In this document: piece after piece, positions 33,964 through 43,411 of the stretch
Numbering within the stretch: position 1 is the stretch's first letter
How the letters are laid out: each line of letters begins with the position of its first letter
Origin: Bacteroidia bacterium
GTDB taxonomy: Bacteria > Bacteroidota > Bacteroidia > B-17B0 > Aurantibacillaceae
NCBI GenBank assembly: GCA_026415195.1
Contig: JAOAHO010000005.1
Coordinates: forward strand, 1 to 51,710
DNA: 51,710 bases
Direction of reading: 5' to 3'
Notes under the pieces: generated by a model
What the model saw: the letters and a program-made list of their open reading frames with translations, nothing else
Databases searched by the model: none
Told to the model about the DNA's origin: nothing
Translations under genes and position numbers: made by a program

Positions 33964-35346
33964 CTAATTTTCTCTAAATAGAATTTTTTCTTCATCCCCT
34001 GCTTCGTAAGGCACAAAAGTGAAAATGAACTGCAGCATTTCGTCCGTGGTGCGCATGCTTTCCGAACCCATTCCTTCTGAAACTTCTTTGGGCGGAAAAT
34101 TCGGATTGAAAGGGTTATCGGATGTATTATCATATGTTGCGATTACTACAATCCTTGAGCCCTTATCCAAAACCACTGGTTTTGGGAAGGTGTAATAATA
34201 TTGCCAGCGGAAATCCCATTTAGGAATTCGAATAAGGGGAATCGTGTCGCCTGATGGGGAAATGGCAAATGCCTTAAAAGATTTTCCAAGCAAATGCATG
34301 TGCGGATTTACGGAAAGCAATGAAATTTTTTGACTCACCATGGCTTGGGTGGTAAATGATTTGATGGTATTTGGAGGGATCACCAGCGGAGGTATAATGG
34401 GTGATATCCCCAGTGTACCCATTTGTAATTCTCTTATGGGCCTTAATGGTTTGCTTTTCCGGTAATATATTTCTAGATAGCTGCTGTCGGTTAGGGGGTC
34501 AGGCGAAGGGCCATAATGTAAGTTGTTCATCAAAAACACTCCGTGCTTCGATAATTTCCATCCGCCTACCCATTCCGGATATTTCAACGGAAAATATCCC
34601 GGCAAATAGTAAACCACATTTGGTGTAAGCAATGGAAATTCAGGCGATTTTTTGTCGGTATAGGTAAGGTGCATGTTGCGGTAAATGTTTTTTAAGCTGT
34701 CACGAACTTCTTTGTACCAGGGCACTCCTTTGTAGTAATCGGGCAATTTTCTTGTGGCATCAAATTGAATTAAATGACCGTTTACGTGATGCACCCATTT
34801 TTTCTGATGAGGGACAAATCGAACGAAATCCAGCCAGGTGTCGCAAGGCAAAGTATAGGGGAATTTCACGATTAAAAAAGCATCTTTTCCATCACCTGCC
34901 AGTTGAGGGTAAGACGCAGGATGAACCGCGAGGTCGGGCTTTGGATGATGTTTTATGACATTTGGTGAAATTTTGCTTAGTGGCTTTGTGCTGTCTGAAG
35001 GACAACCGAACTCAATCCACTTTAAAAGAATTTCTTTTTCTTTTGATGAAATGATTTTTTCATACAAAAACCTACGGTAATTCGTATCCGCCGGCCAGGG
35101 AGGCATGATGTTATTTTCCAAAACGTATCGAATCCTGTTGGCCTTAGATTTTACGTTTTCATAGGTTAACAAAGAAAACGGCCCGGCGCCTTGTGGCTGA
35201 TGGCATTCGGAACAGCGCTTTTCAATAATGGTTTTTACATCTTTTTCCCAATCGGGTACTTGTTTGTTTTCAGGAATGTTCGAGCAAGAATAGAATAGGA
35301 TTGCCCCGATTAAAAAAAAATCAGTAGTATGGCGAGACCAACACAT
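33964..35346 (-). CDS. Lipoprotein fusing c-type heme domain to PHM-like type II copper monooxygenase
   Basis: 460 residues from the ATG at 35346 (a TTG two codons earlier is possible). The lipoprotein signal ends at Cys21 (ILFYSCSN). A cytochrome c-like domain contains one heme motif, C45-S-E-C48-H49. The rest resembles copper type II ascorbate-dependent monooxygenases such as peptidylglycine hydroxylase. The apparent CuH ligands are His186, His187 (KKWVHHVNGH) and His278 (NNLHYGP). The apparent CuM ligands are His349, His351 (NPHMHLLGK) and Met437 (TTDEMLQF). With both copper sites apparently complete, electrons could come from the attached heme rather than ascorbate; that is inference. The start overlaps the end of the CtaM-like gene by 26 bases. 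Substrate unknown. Confidence 0.85.
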   Translation of the reverse strand: MCWSRHTTDFFLIGAILFYSCSNIPENKQVPDWEKDVKTIIEKRCSECHQPQGAGPFSLLTYENVKSKANRIRYVLENNIMPPWPADTNYRRFLYEKIISSKEKEILLKWIEFGCPSDSTKPLSKISPNVIKHHPKPDLAVHPASYPQLAGDGKDAFLIVKFPYTLPCDTWLDFVRFVPHQKKWVHHVNGHLIQFDATRKLPDYYKGVPWYKEVRDSLKNIYRNMHLTYTDKKSPEFPLLTPNVVYYLPGYFPLKYPEWVGGWKLSKHGVFLMNNLHYGPSPDPLTDSSYLEIYYRKSKPLRPIRELQMGTLGISPIIPPLVIPPNTIKSFTTQAMVSQKISLLSVNPHMHLLGKSFKAFAISPSGDTIPLIRIPKWDFRWQYYYTFPKPVVLDKGSRIVVIATYDNTSDNPFNPNFPPKEVSEGMGSESMRTTDEMLQFIFTFVPYEAGDEEKILFREN

Positions 35347-35908
35347 AAACAATCACTCCTGTGGCTGCCACATATAACCACAAAGGGAAAATTTTTCTGG
35401 AAATGGCACGATGCTTATCGTCCATACGATTGAGGCCGTAATAGAAAGTTTGAAGAATAAAGGGAAGGATGAGGGCGGCCAATACGATATGCGAAAACAA
35501 TATAAACAGGTAAACACTGCGGGGAACAAGTAAAAAACGCATTTCCACATCATCCACCAAGTGGTCTTTATTGCTGTCTCCATAAATGGTTTCGGGGGCC
35601 AATACATGAAACACCACATATGAAAGCAAAAAAATCATACTCAGAATCATGGCCGTTGTGTTCAGATTACGATGTGCAGATACATTTCCTTTTTTAATTG
35701 ACCAGAGTGATGCCAGAAGCAGGAAAAAGCAAGCGCCGTTGAGCGTGGCATTGAGCAAGGGTAATAGGTAAATGAAATTTGGGATACTTTGTGGCTTAGG
35801 AAAAGCCGGATTTTTGATGAGGGAAACCAAAATAAACACCACAATGGTGATGGCCCAGGTGATCTTTTTGAATTTTTTTTCTGGAATGGCTGCAATATTA
35901 TGAAACAT
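35321..35908 (-). CDS. DUF420/CtaM-like heme-copper oxidase assembly membrane protein
   Basis: 195 residues from the ATG at 35908 (MFHNIAAIPEKKFK); a longer reading from 36007 only overlaps the aldehyde dehydrogenase gene. About five transmembrane helices, for example ITWAITIVVFILVSLI, LLPLLNATLNGACFFLLLAS and YVAATGVIVYVLVS. Conserved histidines of DUF420 are seen in SAHRNLN, VVFHVLAP and FSHIVLAAL. The Gram-positive member CtaM (YozB) is needed for assembly of aa3 oxidase. The neighbouring cytochrome c/copper gene and the small CxxC protein fit an oxidase-maturation locus, although the oxidase genes are not in this window. Confidence 0.88.
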   Translation of the reverse strand: MFHNIAAIPEKKFKKITWAITIVVFILVSLIKNPAFPKPQSIPNFIYLLPLLNATLNGACFFLLLASLWSIKKGNVSAHRNLNTTAMILSMIFLLSYVVFHVLAPETIYGDSNKDHLVDDVEMRFLLVPRSVYLFILFSHIVLAALILPFILQTFYYGLNRMDDKHRAISRKIFPLWLYVAATGVIVYVLVSPYY

Positions 35909-35912
35909 GATT

Positions 35913-36788
35913 TTAATATTTTGCGGCGGTTCCAATGGCTTTGTCAATCGGATGCCAGGTGGTTTTGATTTCCTGAAATTCCATAATGCGGTATAGCCCC
36001 GCATCATTTATCCAAACATCGGCTTCATGGTGAATAAATCGCTTTACAGTGTCGGCACAAAGCAAACCGAGTTCTTTCAGCAGTTCATCTCCGGCCGACG
36101 CAGCTGCCAAGGCATTCACTTCCATGTGTGTAGCGAAATGTGATGCCAGTTCCGCGCGCTCGCCCGACAACACATTGATTACCCCCTTGGGAAGATCGGA
36201 TGTGGCAAAGATTTCCGTTAAAGTTAAAACGGGCAAAGGATTTTTTTCAGAACATAACGCTACCACAGTGTTTCCACCGGCCACGGCAGGCATCACCATA
36301 GCAACAAATCCGAGCAATGAAGGTTCATCGGGGCAAAGAACAGAAACAATGCCCATGGGTTCGGGAACACTGAAATTGAAAAAAGGCCCCGATACCGGAT
36401 TTACCGAGGAAGCAAGGGCAGAATATTTGTCGCAAAATCCCGCATAGTAAATCATCATGTCGATGGATTTTTCGACTTCAGTTTTTGCTTTGGCAGCAGG
36501 GATAAAAAATTCCAGTTCTTTTTGCAGTTGTCCTTTCCTTCCTTCAGCCATTTCGGCCATCCGATACAATATTTGGGAACGATTATAGGCAGTCCTTCCA
36601 GCCCAGGATGGTTGGGAAGTTAATGCAGCCGAAACGGCATTTCTGAAATCCTTGCGCGATGCCTTACAAATATTGGCAATGTGATTTTTTTGTTTGTCTT
36701 TCAGTTCAATATGCCTGCCGCTTTCAGTGCGCGGAAATTCTCCGTTGATGAATAATTTATAGGTTTTTAAAACTTCCGTCCTTTTCAT
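35913..36788 (-). CDS. Aldehyde dehydrogenase-superfamily protein lacking the catalytic domain
   Basis: 291 residues, against about 490 for a normal aldehyde dehydrogenase. The N-terminal and NAD-binding half is recognisable: KLFINGEFPRTESGRHIEL, AYNRSQILYRMAEMAE, VPEPMGIVSVLCPDEPSLLG and VVALCSEKNPLPVLTLTEIF. The domain with the catalytic Cys and the Glu of the ELGGK motif is absent. The frame ends cleanly in a stop four bases before ctaM-like, so this is a compact gene, not a frameshift. It resembles the inactive second module of ALDH16-type proteins. Possibly a structural partner of an active paralogue, or a relic; undecided. Confidence 0.82.
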   Translation of the reverse strand: MKRTEVLKTYKLFINGEFPRTESGRHIELKDKQKNHIANICKASRKDFRNAVSAALTSQPSWAGRTAYNRSQILYRMAEMAEGRKGQLQKELEFFIPAAKAKTEVEKSIDMMIYYAGFCDKYSALASSVNPVSGPFFNFSVPEPMGIVSVLCPDEPSLLGFVAMVMPAVAGGNTVVALCSEKNPLPVLTLTEIFATSDLPKGVINVLSGERAELASHFATHMEVNALAAASAGDELLKELGLLCADTVKRFIHHEADVWINDAGLYRIMEFQEIKTTWHPIDKAIGTAAKY

Positions 36789-36848
36789 TTATGCTAAGTT
36801 AGCGAAAAATTAAACAATCGCACTGAACTGACCATTGAACAAGATGGA

Positions 36849-39800
36849 TTAAAATAAACCAGCTTGTTTGATTTTGTTTTTGAATAGAATTTTAGTTACG
36901 GCTACGGCAAAAGGGACATAACGCAGTCCATGCGGAAGGTTAAGGGCAGAAAACAACTTCATCGCCTCTTCTTTTTTCTTTTCTGCCAGCAAATACATAC
37001 ACGGTATAAGGATTAACGTCAGAAAAGTAGCAAACGACAATCCGAAAATCATGGTCCAGCTGAGCGGCCCCCAAAACACTACATTGTCTCCGCCGAAATA
37101 CAACTTTGGATCTCCGTGTGTCAGCAGAGATTCAAAATCAATATTTAATCCCACGGCCAATGGGATCAATCCCAGAATGGTGGAAATGGCGGTGAGCATA
37201 ACCGGAGTCATCCGAATGCGCCCGGCTTCCAGGATGGCCTCGGAAACAGTTTTTCCTTCCTTGCGTTGCATTTCCGCAAATTCAATTAGCAATATACCAT
37301 TCCTGACCACAATGCCCGCCAGTGCCACAATGCCCACTCCGGTCATCACGATGCTCATTTCCATTTTGAAAATAGCCACGCCTAAAATCACTCCTATAAT
37401 GCTCAGGAGTACTTCCGAAAGAATGATCACGGTTTTTCCGAAGCTGTTGAACTGCAACATCAGGATAATCAGGATAATGGCGATGGATATATTCAACGAG
37501 GTGCCCAAAAAGCCGGCGGTTTCCTTTTGTTCTTCCTGCTGTCCTCCGAATTTCACCGCAACGTCATCTTTTAGCGTACGATATTGATTAAGCTTTTCTT
37601 TTACTTTGTCGGCAACGGCATTGGGGTTAAATCCTTCTTTAACATCCGATGAAAGGGTAATGACGCGTTTGTTTTGTTTTCGCTTAATCCCGCCATAGGT
37701 GTTTTCGTAACGTATGTCACAAAAGGCCGACAATGGAACGGAACGCAGGATACCACCCATGTTCATGTCGCGGAAAGTGATTTTGGTGTTTTTAATGGCT
37801 TCCAGATTGATGCGCTGGTCGTATGCATAACGGATTTGAATGGGATATTCATCATTATCATCCCGAAATTTGGTGGGATTGTCGAGCCCGAATACGGCTT
37901 TGCGCACTTCCATGGCCAGTTGTCCGGTATAGATGCCTTCACGGTTGGCCTGTTCACGGTTTATATCAATCACGATTTCGGGTTTATTGTCGGTGAAATC
38001 GGATTTAAGTTCCACGATACCTTCAATCCCTGATCCTTCAATAAATTTTTTTATCCGCTTCGATTCTTCAATGATCCGTTCAAATTTGTTTCCGGATACT
38101 TCGATTACGATGGGTTTGGATACGGGAGGGCCTGCCTGTTCTTTGTTTACGGTAATTTCCGCACCCGGGATATTCCAGTTCAGGTTTTGTAACTTAATAA
38201 GATACTCCGAAGTAGGCGGGCCTTTCCTCTCGGAGAAATTCACAAAATTTATGGCTATTTTTCCGCGGTTGGGATAGGAATTCTGATCTTCATCAGCCGG
38301 ATCGGTTACGCCGATGGTGACATTGGTGATCATCGAAGATACATCAGGATTATTTTCACCCAACACTTCCGTTACCTTTTTCTCTGCCTGCTTCATGACC
38401 TCGTTGGTGTAGGCAGGATTTGTCCCCTCCGGCAACTTAACGTAAACATAAATATTGTTGGGATCGCCCTGGGGAAAAAATATCACAGGGGGCTTGCGAA
38501 TCATAAAAATCAGAACTGACACGAGCAATAATAATAATGTGTAAACGATCATTTTACCGGGCCTTTGTAACGCCCGGCTAAGGAATGCAGCATAGGCATT
38601 TTGAAAGCGAGGCCACCATTTGTTTTGAAACTGAAGGATGAAGCGGAAAAGAAAAAGGCGATGAATAATCAGAAACAGCCCAAAAAATAAAATTAAATTT
38701 CCCATAGCATGTGCTCCTGAAAAATGAAACAGCACACTCATCAAAACATATAGCCCCAGCCGTACGTATGCATTTTTATTTAGCCCGCTGTAGGTTTCTT
38801 CTTCTTCATTATGCGTTTTCATGAAGTCCACGGCAAATACCGGGTTGATGGTATAGGCCACCAGCAGGGATGCAAGAAGGGATACAATCATGGTGACCGG
38901 AAGGTAGAACATAAACTTACCAATGATGCCCGGCCAGAACATTAGCGGAATAAAAGGAGCCAATGTGGTAATGGTTCCGCTAAGGACGGGAAGAAATACT
39001 TCACCCGTGGCTTGCTTAGCGGCATGAATAATGGGTACCCGCCCGTTACCAAATATGCGGTGTGTGTTTTCTATCACCACAATAGCATCGTCCACCACAA
39101 TACCGAGTGCAAGAAGGAATGCAAACAGCACCACCATATTCATGGTAAAATCCATCAAGGGCATCATAAGAAATGCTATGCACATCGAAAGCGGCACCGA
39201 CATGCCCACAAACAAAGCGTTGGTTACGCCCATGAAGAACATCAGGATAAGCGTTACCAAAATAAAGCCAATGATGATGGTATTGATTAAATCATGTAAT
39301 ACAACGCGAGTTTTTTCACTTTGATCGCCCACCGTTTTATATTCAATGCTTGCAGGAAATTCTTTTTTGGCTTCGCGTATAATTTCATAAATCTTATCGC
39401 AGGCGGCAATGAGATTCTCACCGGGCCGCTTGATGACCTGAAGCGTTATGACGTTTTTGTTGTTCAGCCGTGCAAAACTTTCGGCTTCTTTCACCGTGTC
39501 GGCAACATAGGCAATATCTTTTAAAAAGGCCTTGGCGCCCGATTGTGACTGTACCAAAAGATTTTTTATTTCATCCACCGATTTGAATTCAGCTTTGATG
39601 CTTAGCGTTCGTTTTAATTTACCCATGGGAATCTGGCCGCCCGTAATGTTGAGGTTTTCCGATGACAATGCGCGTTCCACATCTCCCAATGAAAGGTTCA
39701 TGCTTTGCATTTTGAACATATCCAAATTGATTTGGATCTCACGTTCGGGCGCTCCCACCATGCGTACTTCCGTGATTTCAGGAAGACCTTCAATTTTGTC

Positions 39801-40307
39801 TTTTATTTCTTCGGCGTATTTTTTTAACTCAATCAATGGCATGCTGCCGGCAATGTTTACGTACATGATGGGAATATCGCTGAACGACAATTCTTTTACG
39901 TTGGGGGCGCGGGTCAGGGAAGCAGGAAGGTCGGTTCGGGCTTCGTCAATCTTGTCTTTGATTTGTTGGCGGGCTTTGTCTATCGAAACATTGGTGTTAA
40001 ACTCTGCCACAATTACCGAGACATCCTGGAGCGAATTGCTGGAAAGTTTTTTTATTCCGGGGATGGATTTCAGTTTTTTTTCCAGGGGTTTGGTTACGGT
40101 ATTTTCAATATTCGAGGGTGAATTTCCGGCATAAACCGTGGTGATGTAAAACTTTGGCGCAACAATATCGGGAAAACTTTCTTTAGGCAAATCCTGATAG
40201 GTCCGGATTCCGGCATAAATCAAAAAAACCGTAAAAAGGTAAATGATTATTTTGTTGTCGATGGACCAGGAAGAAAGAAAAAATTCCTTAATTTTATTTT
40301 TATCCAT
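36849..40307 (-). CDS. RND-family efflux permease
   Basis: Inner-membrane proton-driven pump, 1152 residues. The N-terminus IYLFTVFLIYAGIRTYQDLP starts TM1. The porter domains contain PKESFPDIVAP and NIENTVTKPLEKKL. The TM4 proton-relay segment is LLALGIVVDDAIVVIENTH with the conserved Asp pair. The protein is longer than AcrB: about 60-70 residues with two extra hydrophobic stretches (LGLYVLMSVLFHFS, LILFFGLFLIIHRLFLF) lie between the two halves, and a further insert (THGDPKLYFGGDNVVFWG) lies near the C-terminal helices. Together with the adaptor and TolC genes directly upstream it makes a complete tripartite pump. Substrates, drug or metal, cannot be decided by eye. Confidence 0.94.
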   Translation of the reverse strand: MDKNKIKEFFLSSWSIDNKIIIYLFTVFLIYAGIRTYQDLPKESFPDIVAPKFYITTVYAGNSPSNIENTVTKPLEKKLKSIPGIKKLSSNSLQDVSVIVAEFNTNVSIDKARQQIKDKIDEARTDLPASLTRAPNVKELSFSDIPIMYVNIAGSMPLIELKKYAEEIKDKIEGLPEITEVRMVGAPEREIQINLDMFKMQSMNLSLGDVERALSSENLNITGGQIPMGKLKRTLSIKAEFKSVDEIKNLLVQSQSGAKAFLKDIAYVADTVKEAESFARLNNKNVITLQVIKRPGENLIAACDKIYEIIREAKKEFPASIEYKTVGDQSEKTRVVLHDLINTIIIGFILVTLILMFFMGVTNALFVGMSVPLSMCIAFLMMPLMDFTMNMVVLFAFLLALGIVVDDAIVVIENTHRIFGNGRVPIIHAAKQATGEVFLPVLSGTITTLAPFIPLMFWPGIIGKFMFYLPVTMIVSLLASLLVAYTINPVFAVDFMKTHNEEEETYSGLNKNAYVRLGLYVLMSVLFHFSGAHAMGNLILFFGLFLIIHRLFLFRFILQFQNKWWPRFQNAYAAFLSRALQRPGKMIVYTLLLLLVSVLIFMIRKPPVIFFPQGDPNNIYVYVKLPEGTNPAYTNEVMKQAEKKVTEVLGENNPDVSSMITNVTIGVTDPADEDQNSYPNRGKIAINFVNFSERKGPPTSEYLIKLQNLNWNIPGAEITVNKEQAGPPVSKPIVIEVSGNKFERIIEESKRIKKFIEGSGIEGIVELKSDFTDNKPEIVIDINREQANREGIYTGQLAMEVRKAVFGLDNPTKFRDDNDEYPIQIRYAYDQRINLEAIKNTKITFRDMNMGGILRSVPLSAFCDIRYENTYGGIKRKQNKRVITLSSDVKEGFNPNAVADKVKEKLNQYRTLKDDVAVKFGGQQEEQKETAGFLGTSLNISIAIILIILMLQFNSFGKTVIILSEVLLSIIGVILGVAIFKMEMSIVMTGVGIVALAGIVVRNGILLIEFAEMQRKEGKTVSEAILEAGRIRMTPVMLTAISTILGLIPLAVGLNIDFESLLTHGDPKLYFGGDNVVFWGPLSWTMIFGLSFATFLTLILIPCMYLLAEKKKEEAMKLFSALNLPHGLRYVPFAVAVTKILFKNKIKQAGLF

Positions 40308-40309
40308 AT

Positions 40310-41416
40310 TCAGCGTGCTTTAACGGGAAGATTTTCTTCCAGCTTGTCTGACAGTTCTGTGATGATGTGCAGATGTGGAGGAAGCTCGTTTTTAATTTCT
40401 GTTAAGCCGCCGTAACTGAGGCCGGGCTGAACGGGCGCTTTAACGGCCCTTCCGTCAGAGACACACCAAAGGTAGTGGCCTTTTTTTTCGTCTTTCAAAA
40501 TAAGTTCCGATGGCACCTGAATGACCGGGGACTCAGAGGAATATTCATTGATTTTGAGCGTTACGGTTTGATTGGGAAAATATTTTTTATCACTTCTCAC
40601 GGGGATTTCAACCATGAATGAACGGCTAACGGGATGTATGGTTTTTTGAACATATCCCACTTTGGTTACGACACTGTCGGATCCGGGGCCGGACTTGATG
40701 ATAACAGGAGCACCGTCTTTTATTTTACCCGCATACGACTCGGCCAACTCGGCTTTGATTTTTAATTTGTTCAGGTTTATCACCCTTATGGCGGGAATTC
40801 CGGGGCTTACCATTTGCCCCACTTTAACATCCACGGCATCCACCACGCCGTTAATGGGGGAAATAATTTTAGTCATCCGAACTTGCTCTTCCAGTGCAGC
40901 AATTTTTTTATCCATCGACTCTTTTTGTGTTTTGGCCTGAAGAAACTGAACTTCAGTTCCGATTTTGTCTTCCCACAGTGCTTTTTGTTTTTGATAAAGT
41001 TGATTGACGAGCTCGGCATTTGTTTTTAAATCCTGAAGTTGCTGGAGCAACGCACGGTTGTCGGTTTCCGCCAGTACCTGTCCTTTGGTAACGGATTGGC
41101 CGGGGGCAACGTGAATGGCGGTAATCATGCCAGGAATTTCACTGCTCACCGACACGTTTTCTTCCGATTCCACCCTTCCCTGAACCGGTATCCAGGTTTG
41201 AAAAATCTTTTTTTCTATCGGGACTGTTGCCAGGGTAAGTGTCATGAGAGGAATGCTGTCTTTTTGGATTACTTTATTCAGTTTTTCCTCCACCACCTGA
41301 AGTTCCCTGAGTAATTCCTCCCTCCTTGCAAGCAGTGCATCTTTATCATTGGTATTCTTTTGGCAAGACAGCCAAAGGAAAAGAAAGGGAATGAAAATGT
41401 AAAGTCCTTTATTCAT
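40310..41416 (-). CDS. RND efflux periplasmic adaptor lipoprotein (MFP/HlyD family)
   Basis: 368 residues. The lipoprotein signal ends at Cys18 (FLFLWLSCQK). An early coiled-coil segment follows (LLARREELLRELQVVEEKL). The lipoyl-like hairpin is split: VSSEIPGMITAIHVAPGQSV in the first half and ISPINGVVDAVDVKVGQMV in the second. A helical hairpin lies between them (LQQLQDLKTNAELVNQLY). The adaptor bridges the RND pump to the TolC channel. It overlaps the TolC gene by four bases and ends two bases before the pump gene, so the stoichiometric parts are translated from one message. Confidence 0.94.
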   Translation of the reverse strand: MNKGLYIFIPFLFLWLSCQKNTNDKDALLARREELLRELQVVEEKLNKVIQKDSIPLMTLTLATVPIEKKIFQTWIPVQGRVESEENVSVSSEIPGMITAIHVAPGQSVTKGQVLAETDNRALLQQLQDLKTNAELVNQLYQKQKALWEDKIGTEVQFLQAKTQKESMDKKIAALEEQVRMTKIISPINGVVDAVDVKVGQMVSPGIPAIRVINLNKLKIKAELAESYAGKIKDGAPVIIKSGPGSDSVVTKVGYVQKTIHPVSRSFMVEIPVRSDKKYFPNQTVTLKINEYSSESPVIQVPSELILKDEKKGHYLWCVSDGRAVKAPVQPGLSYGGLTEIKNELPPHLHIITELSDKLEENLPVKAR

Positions 41417-42795
41417 AATGTTCCGGTTGATTTTTTATAATCCAGTTCTGCCATCTTACATTCATAAAGGGCTTCCAGATATTGTATGCGTGCTTCCTTT
41501 AATGTGCTGATGGACTGAAGAATTTCCAGAGTAGATCCTACGCCGTTTTTATATTTTTTTTCTGCCACTTCCAGCATTTCTTTGGCTAAATCATAGTTCC
41601 TTTTTTTTAATGGTATGGTTTGAAAAGCATTCGCCCAAATTGTTCGGCTTGAGTTTTGTTCTAACTGAGCCGCTTGCTGTACCAAGAAGGTTTGATGGTT
41701 AATTTTTTCCAACTCCAGTTTGCTTTGCTGATATCTTTTCAATTTCTGAAGCCCGTCAAACAAATTCCATTGCAATGCGCCACCGATGACGAAATTCGGA
41801 AACCATTTTACGTTTTTATCCCAAAAATTGAATTCCTGATTAAAGGCCTGATAACCACCGGATGCAAAGGCCACAAGGGAAGGCAAATGTCCGTAGGCGT
41901 GCCTTTTTTTATTAAGGTTGTTCAGATGGCTTGCGCGTTGCAGAATTTGGTAATCATATCTTTTTTCTGCACCCGGATTTTCATTTGCCGTAGGAGATTG
42001 AAAATCGGGAAGGGTATCGGCGAGTATAATACTGTCTTTCAGCGGATATCCCATCAGAAATTTCAGGCGGCAAAGCGATACTTGAAGCAGGGCGCTCAGT
42101 TTGTTTTTTTCCGTTTGTAACTGGTCGCGGGCAAGTTCCAGCCGATCAAGATCCAATTTCTCGGCAAGGCCTTGTTTGTATATGGCATTGAGGTCTTCAA
42201 ACATTTTGTTTATCCGTATTAGTTGTGCGTCCAATAATTCTAACCGGCGTGTATTGAGTTGATGTTCATAATAGGCCTTCATTACATCATACCTGGTTTG
42301 CATCTTTTGTTGTTCATGTGTGAGCTTTGTCAGTTGTTCGTAGCTTTTGCTGGCTTGTAATCCGATCAGGTAATCGGAACTGAACACCAGTTGCGAAGCC
42401 GTAAATGAAGCAGATGCCTGATTTTTCTGTCCGAATTGTGCTTCAATGGGGGCATATCCTTCGGGTGAAAGTTTTTGGGGGTCATAAGGAGCTACTCCCG
42501 CCGAAACAAGCCCCCCGTAAACGGCAGGGGCCACGAAGTTGGGCAATATACTAACGGGAAGCTTAACAAAGTGCTGAGCAGAAAGTCCTGCTGAAATTTG
42601 CGGCAGGCCGATGCCGGTGTATTCCTGTGTTTTCAGTTGGCTGATTCGGGCGTCGGACTGAGTAACCATTACCTGCGGATTGTGGCTTAATGCATAATCC
42701 ACGGCTTCCTGTATGCTGAAAGAAATTTTTTGTTGTGCATGGAAAATAACTATCAGTAAAAAAGAAATATTATAAAGGAATAGCCGCGTTCTCAT
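41413..42795 (-). CDS. TolC-family outer-membrane efflux channel
   Basis: 460 residues with a signal peptide (RLFLYNISFLLIVIFHAQ). The TolC/OEP pattern is present in duplicate. First half: SFSIQEAVDYALSHNPQVMV and long amphipathic helices around LARDQLQTEKNKLSALLQVS. Second half: LLFRTIWANAFQ-type helices (here NSSRTIWANAF), AKEMLEVAEKKYKNGVGSTL and LYECKMAELDYKKSTGTL. It forms the outer-membrane and periplasmic tunnel of the tripartite pump. It starts one base after the tetR stop and overlaps the adaptor by four bases. Confidence 0.94.
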   Translation of the reverse strand: MRTRLFLYNISFLLIVIFHAQQKISFSIQEAVDYALSHNPQVMVTQSDARISQLKTQEYTGIGLPQISAGLSAQHFVKLPVSILPNFVAPAVYGGLVSAGVAPYDPQKLSPEGYAPIEAQFGQKNQASASFTASQLVFSSDYLIGLQASKSYEQLTKLTHEQQKMQTRYDVMKAYYEHQLNTRRLELLDAQLIRINKMFEDLNAIYKQGLAEKLDLDRLELARDQLQTEKNKLSALLQVSLCRLKFLMGYPLKDSIILADTLPDFQSPTANENPGAEKRYDYQILQRASHLNNLNKKRHAYGHLPSLVAFASGGYQAFNQEFNFWDKNVKWFPNFVIGGALQWNLFDGLQKLKRYQQSKLELEKINHQTFLVQQAAQLEQNSSRTIWANAFQTIPLKKRNYDLAKEMLEVAEKKYKNGVGSTLEILQSISTLKEARIQYLEALYECKMAELDYKKSTGTL

Positions 42796-42796
42796 A

Positions 42797-43396
42797 CTAT
42801 GTGCGTTTTTTTAGTTTTTCATAAAGCTGAAAGCCCTTCAATGTACAAATACCATACAGGAAATGTTCAAGCAGTTCCTGGTGTATTTGGTTGAACGTGT
42901 ATTTCTGAAACGGGTAGGCCGAACTGCTGAAGGTGCTTTCCACCTGAAGGAACCGCATTTGCACAAGGATGTCGGAATGAATGGATTTTCTGAAATATCC
43001 TTGTTTTTTGCCTTTTTCCAGCAGATACATCAAACTGGCCATCATGTGTTTTTGTTTGATTTCTTCAAATTTTTTCCAGGTGGCCCTGTACTTGCTTTTC
43101 AGTTCATCAAAAATGACCGGATTCACCATCCCCATCATTTCCGGAAGCAAGCGCATAATATCAACAAAAACCTGAATTACATTGGAGTGGGCTTGCATGG
43201 TCTTGTCTATATTCCGAACGACATGATGCAAACGCCGCATAACCAGAAAATCCACCAGTTCCTGCTTGGAGGAAAAATGAGCGTAAATGGTTTTTTTGCT
43301 GATGCCCAGGCGACCTGCTACATCATCCATCGTAAGCCCCGCAAGGCCCTTACTTAAGGCCATTTCTTCGGCAGTGTCGGCAATCGCTTCTTTCAT
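42797..43396 (-). CDS. TetR/AcrR-family transcriptional regulator
   Basis: 199 residues. The N-terminal helix-turn-helix is clear: KGLAGLTMDDVAGRLGISKK followed by TIYAHFSSKQELVDFLV. The C-terminal ligand-binding half is divergent, as usual for the family. As first gene of the pump operon it is probably an autorepressor relieved by a pump substrate. An inverted repeat about 20-50 bases before its ATG is a candidate operator. The ligand cannot be inferred. Confidence 0.93.
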   Translation of the reverse strand: MKEAIADTAEEMALSKGLAGLTMDDVAGRLGISKKTIYAHFSSKQELVDFLVMRRLHHVVRNIDKTMQAHSNVIQVFVDIMRLLPEMMGMVNPVIFDELKSKYRATWKKFEEIKQKHMMASLMYLLEKGKKQGYFRKSIHSDILVQMRFLQVESTFSSSAYPFQKYTFNQIHQELLEHFLYGICTLKGFQLYEKLKKRT

Positions 43397-43411
43397 GATT
43401 CGGGCTGTAAA

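Noticed and set aside
42863-43357. A 164-residue plus-strand frame
   Set aside because: Antisense to tetR, whose helix-turn-helix is unmistakable.
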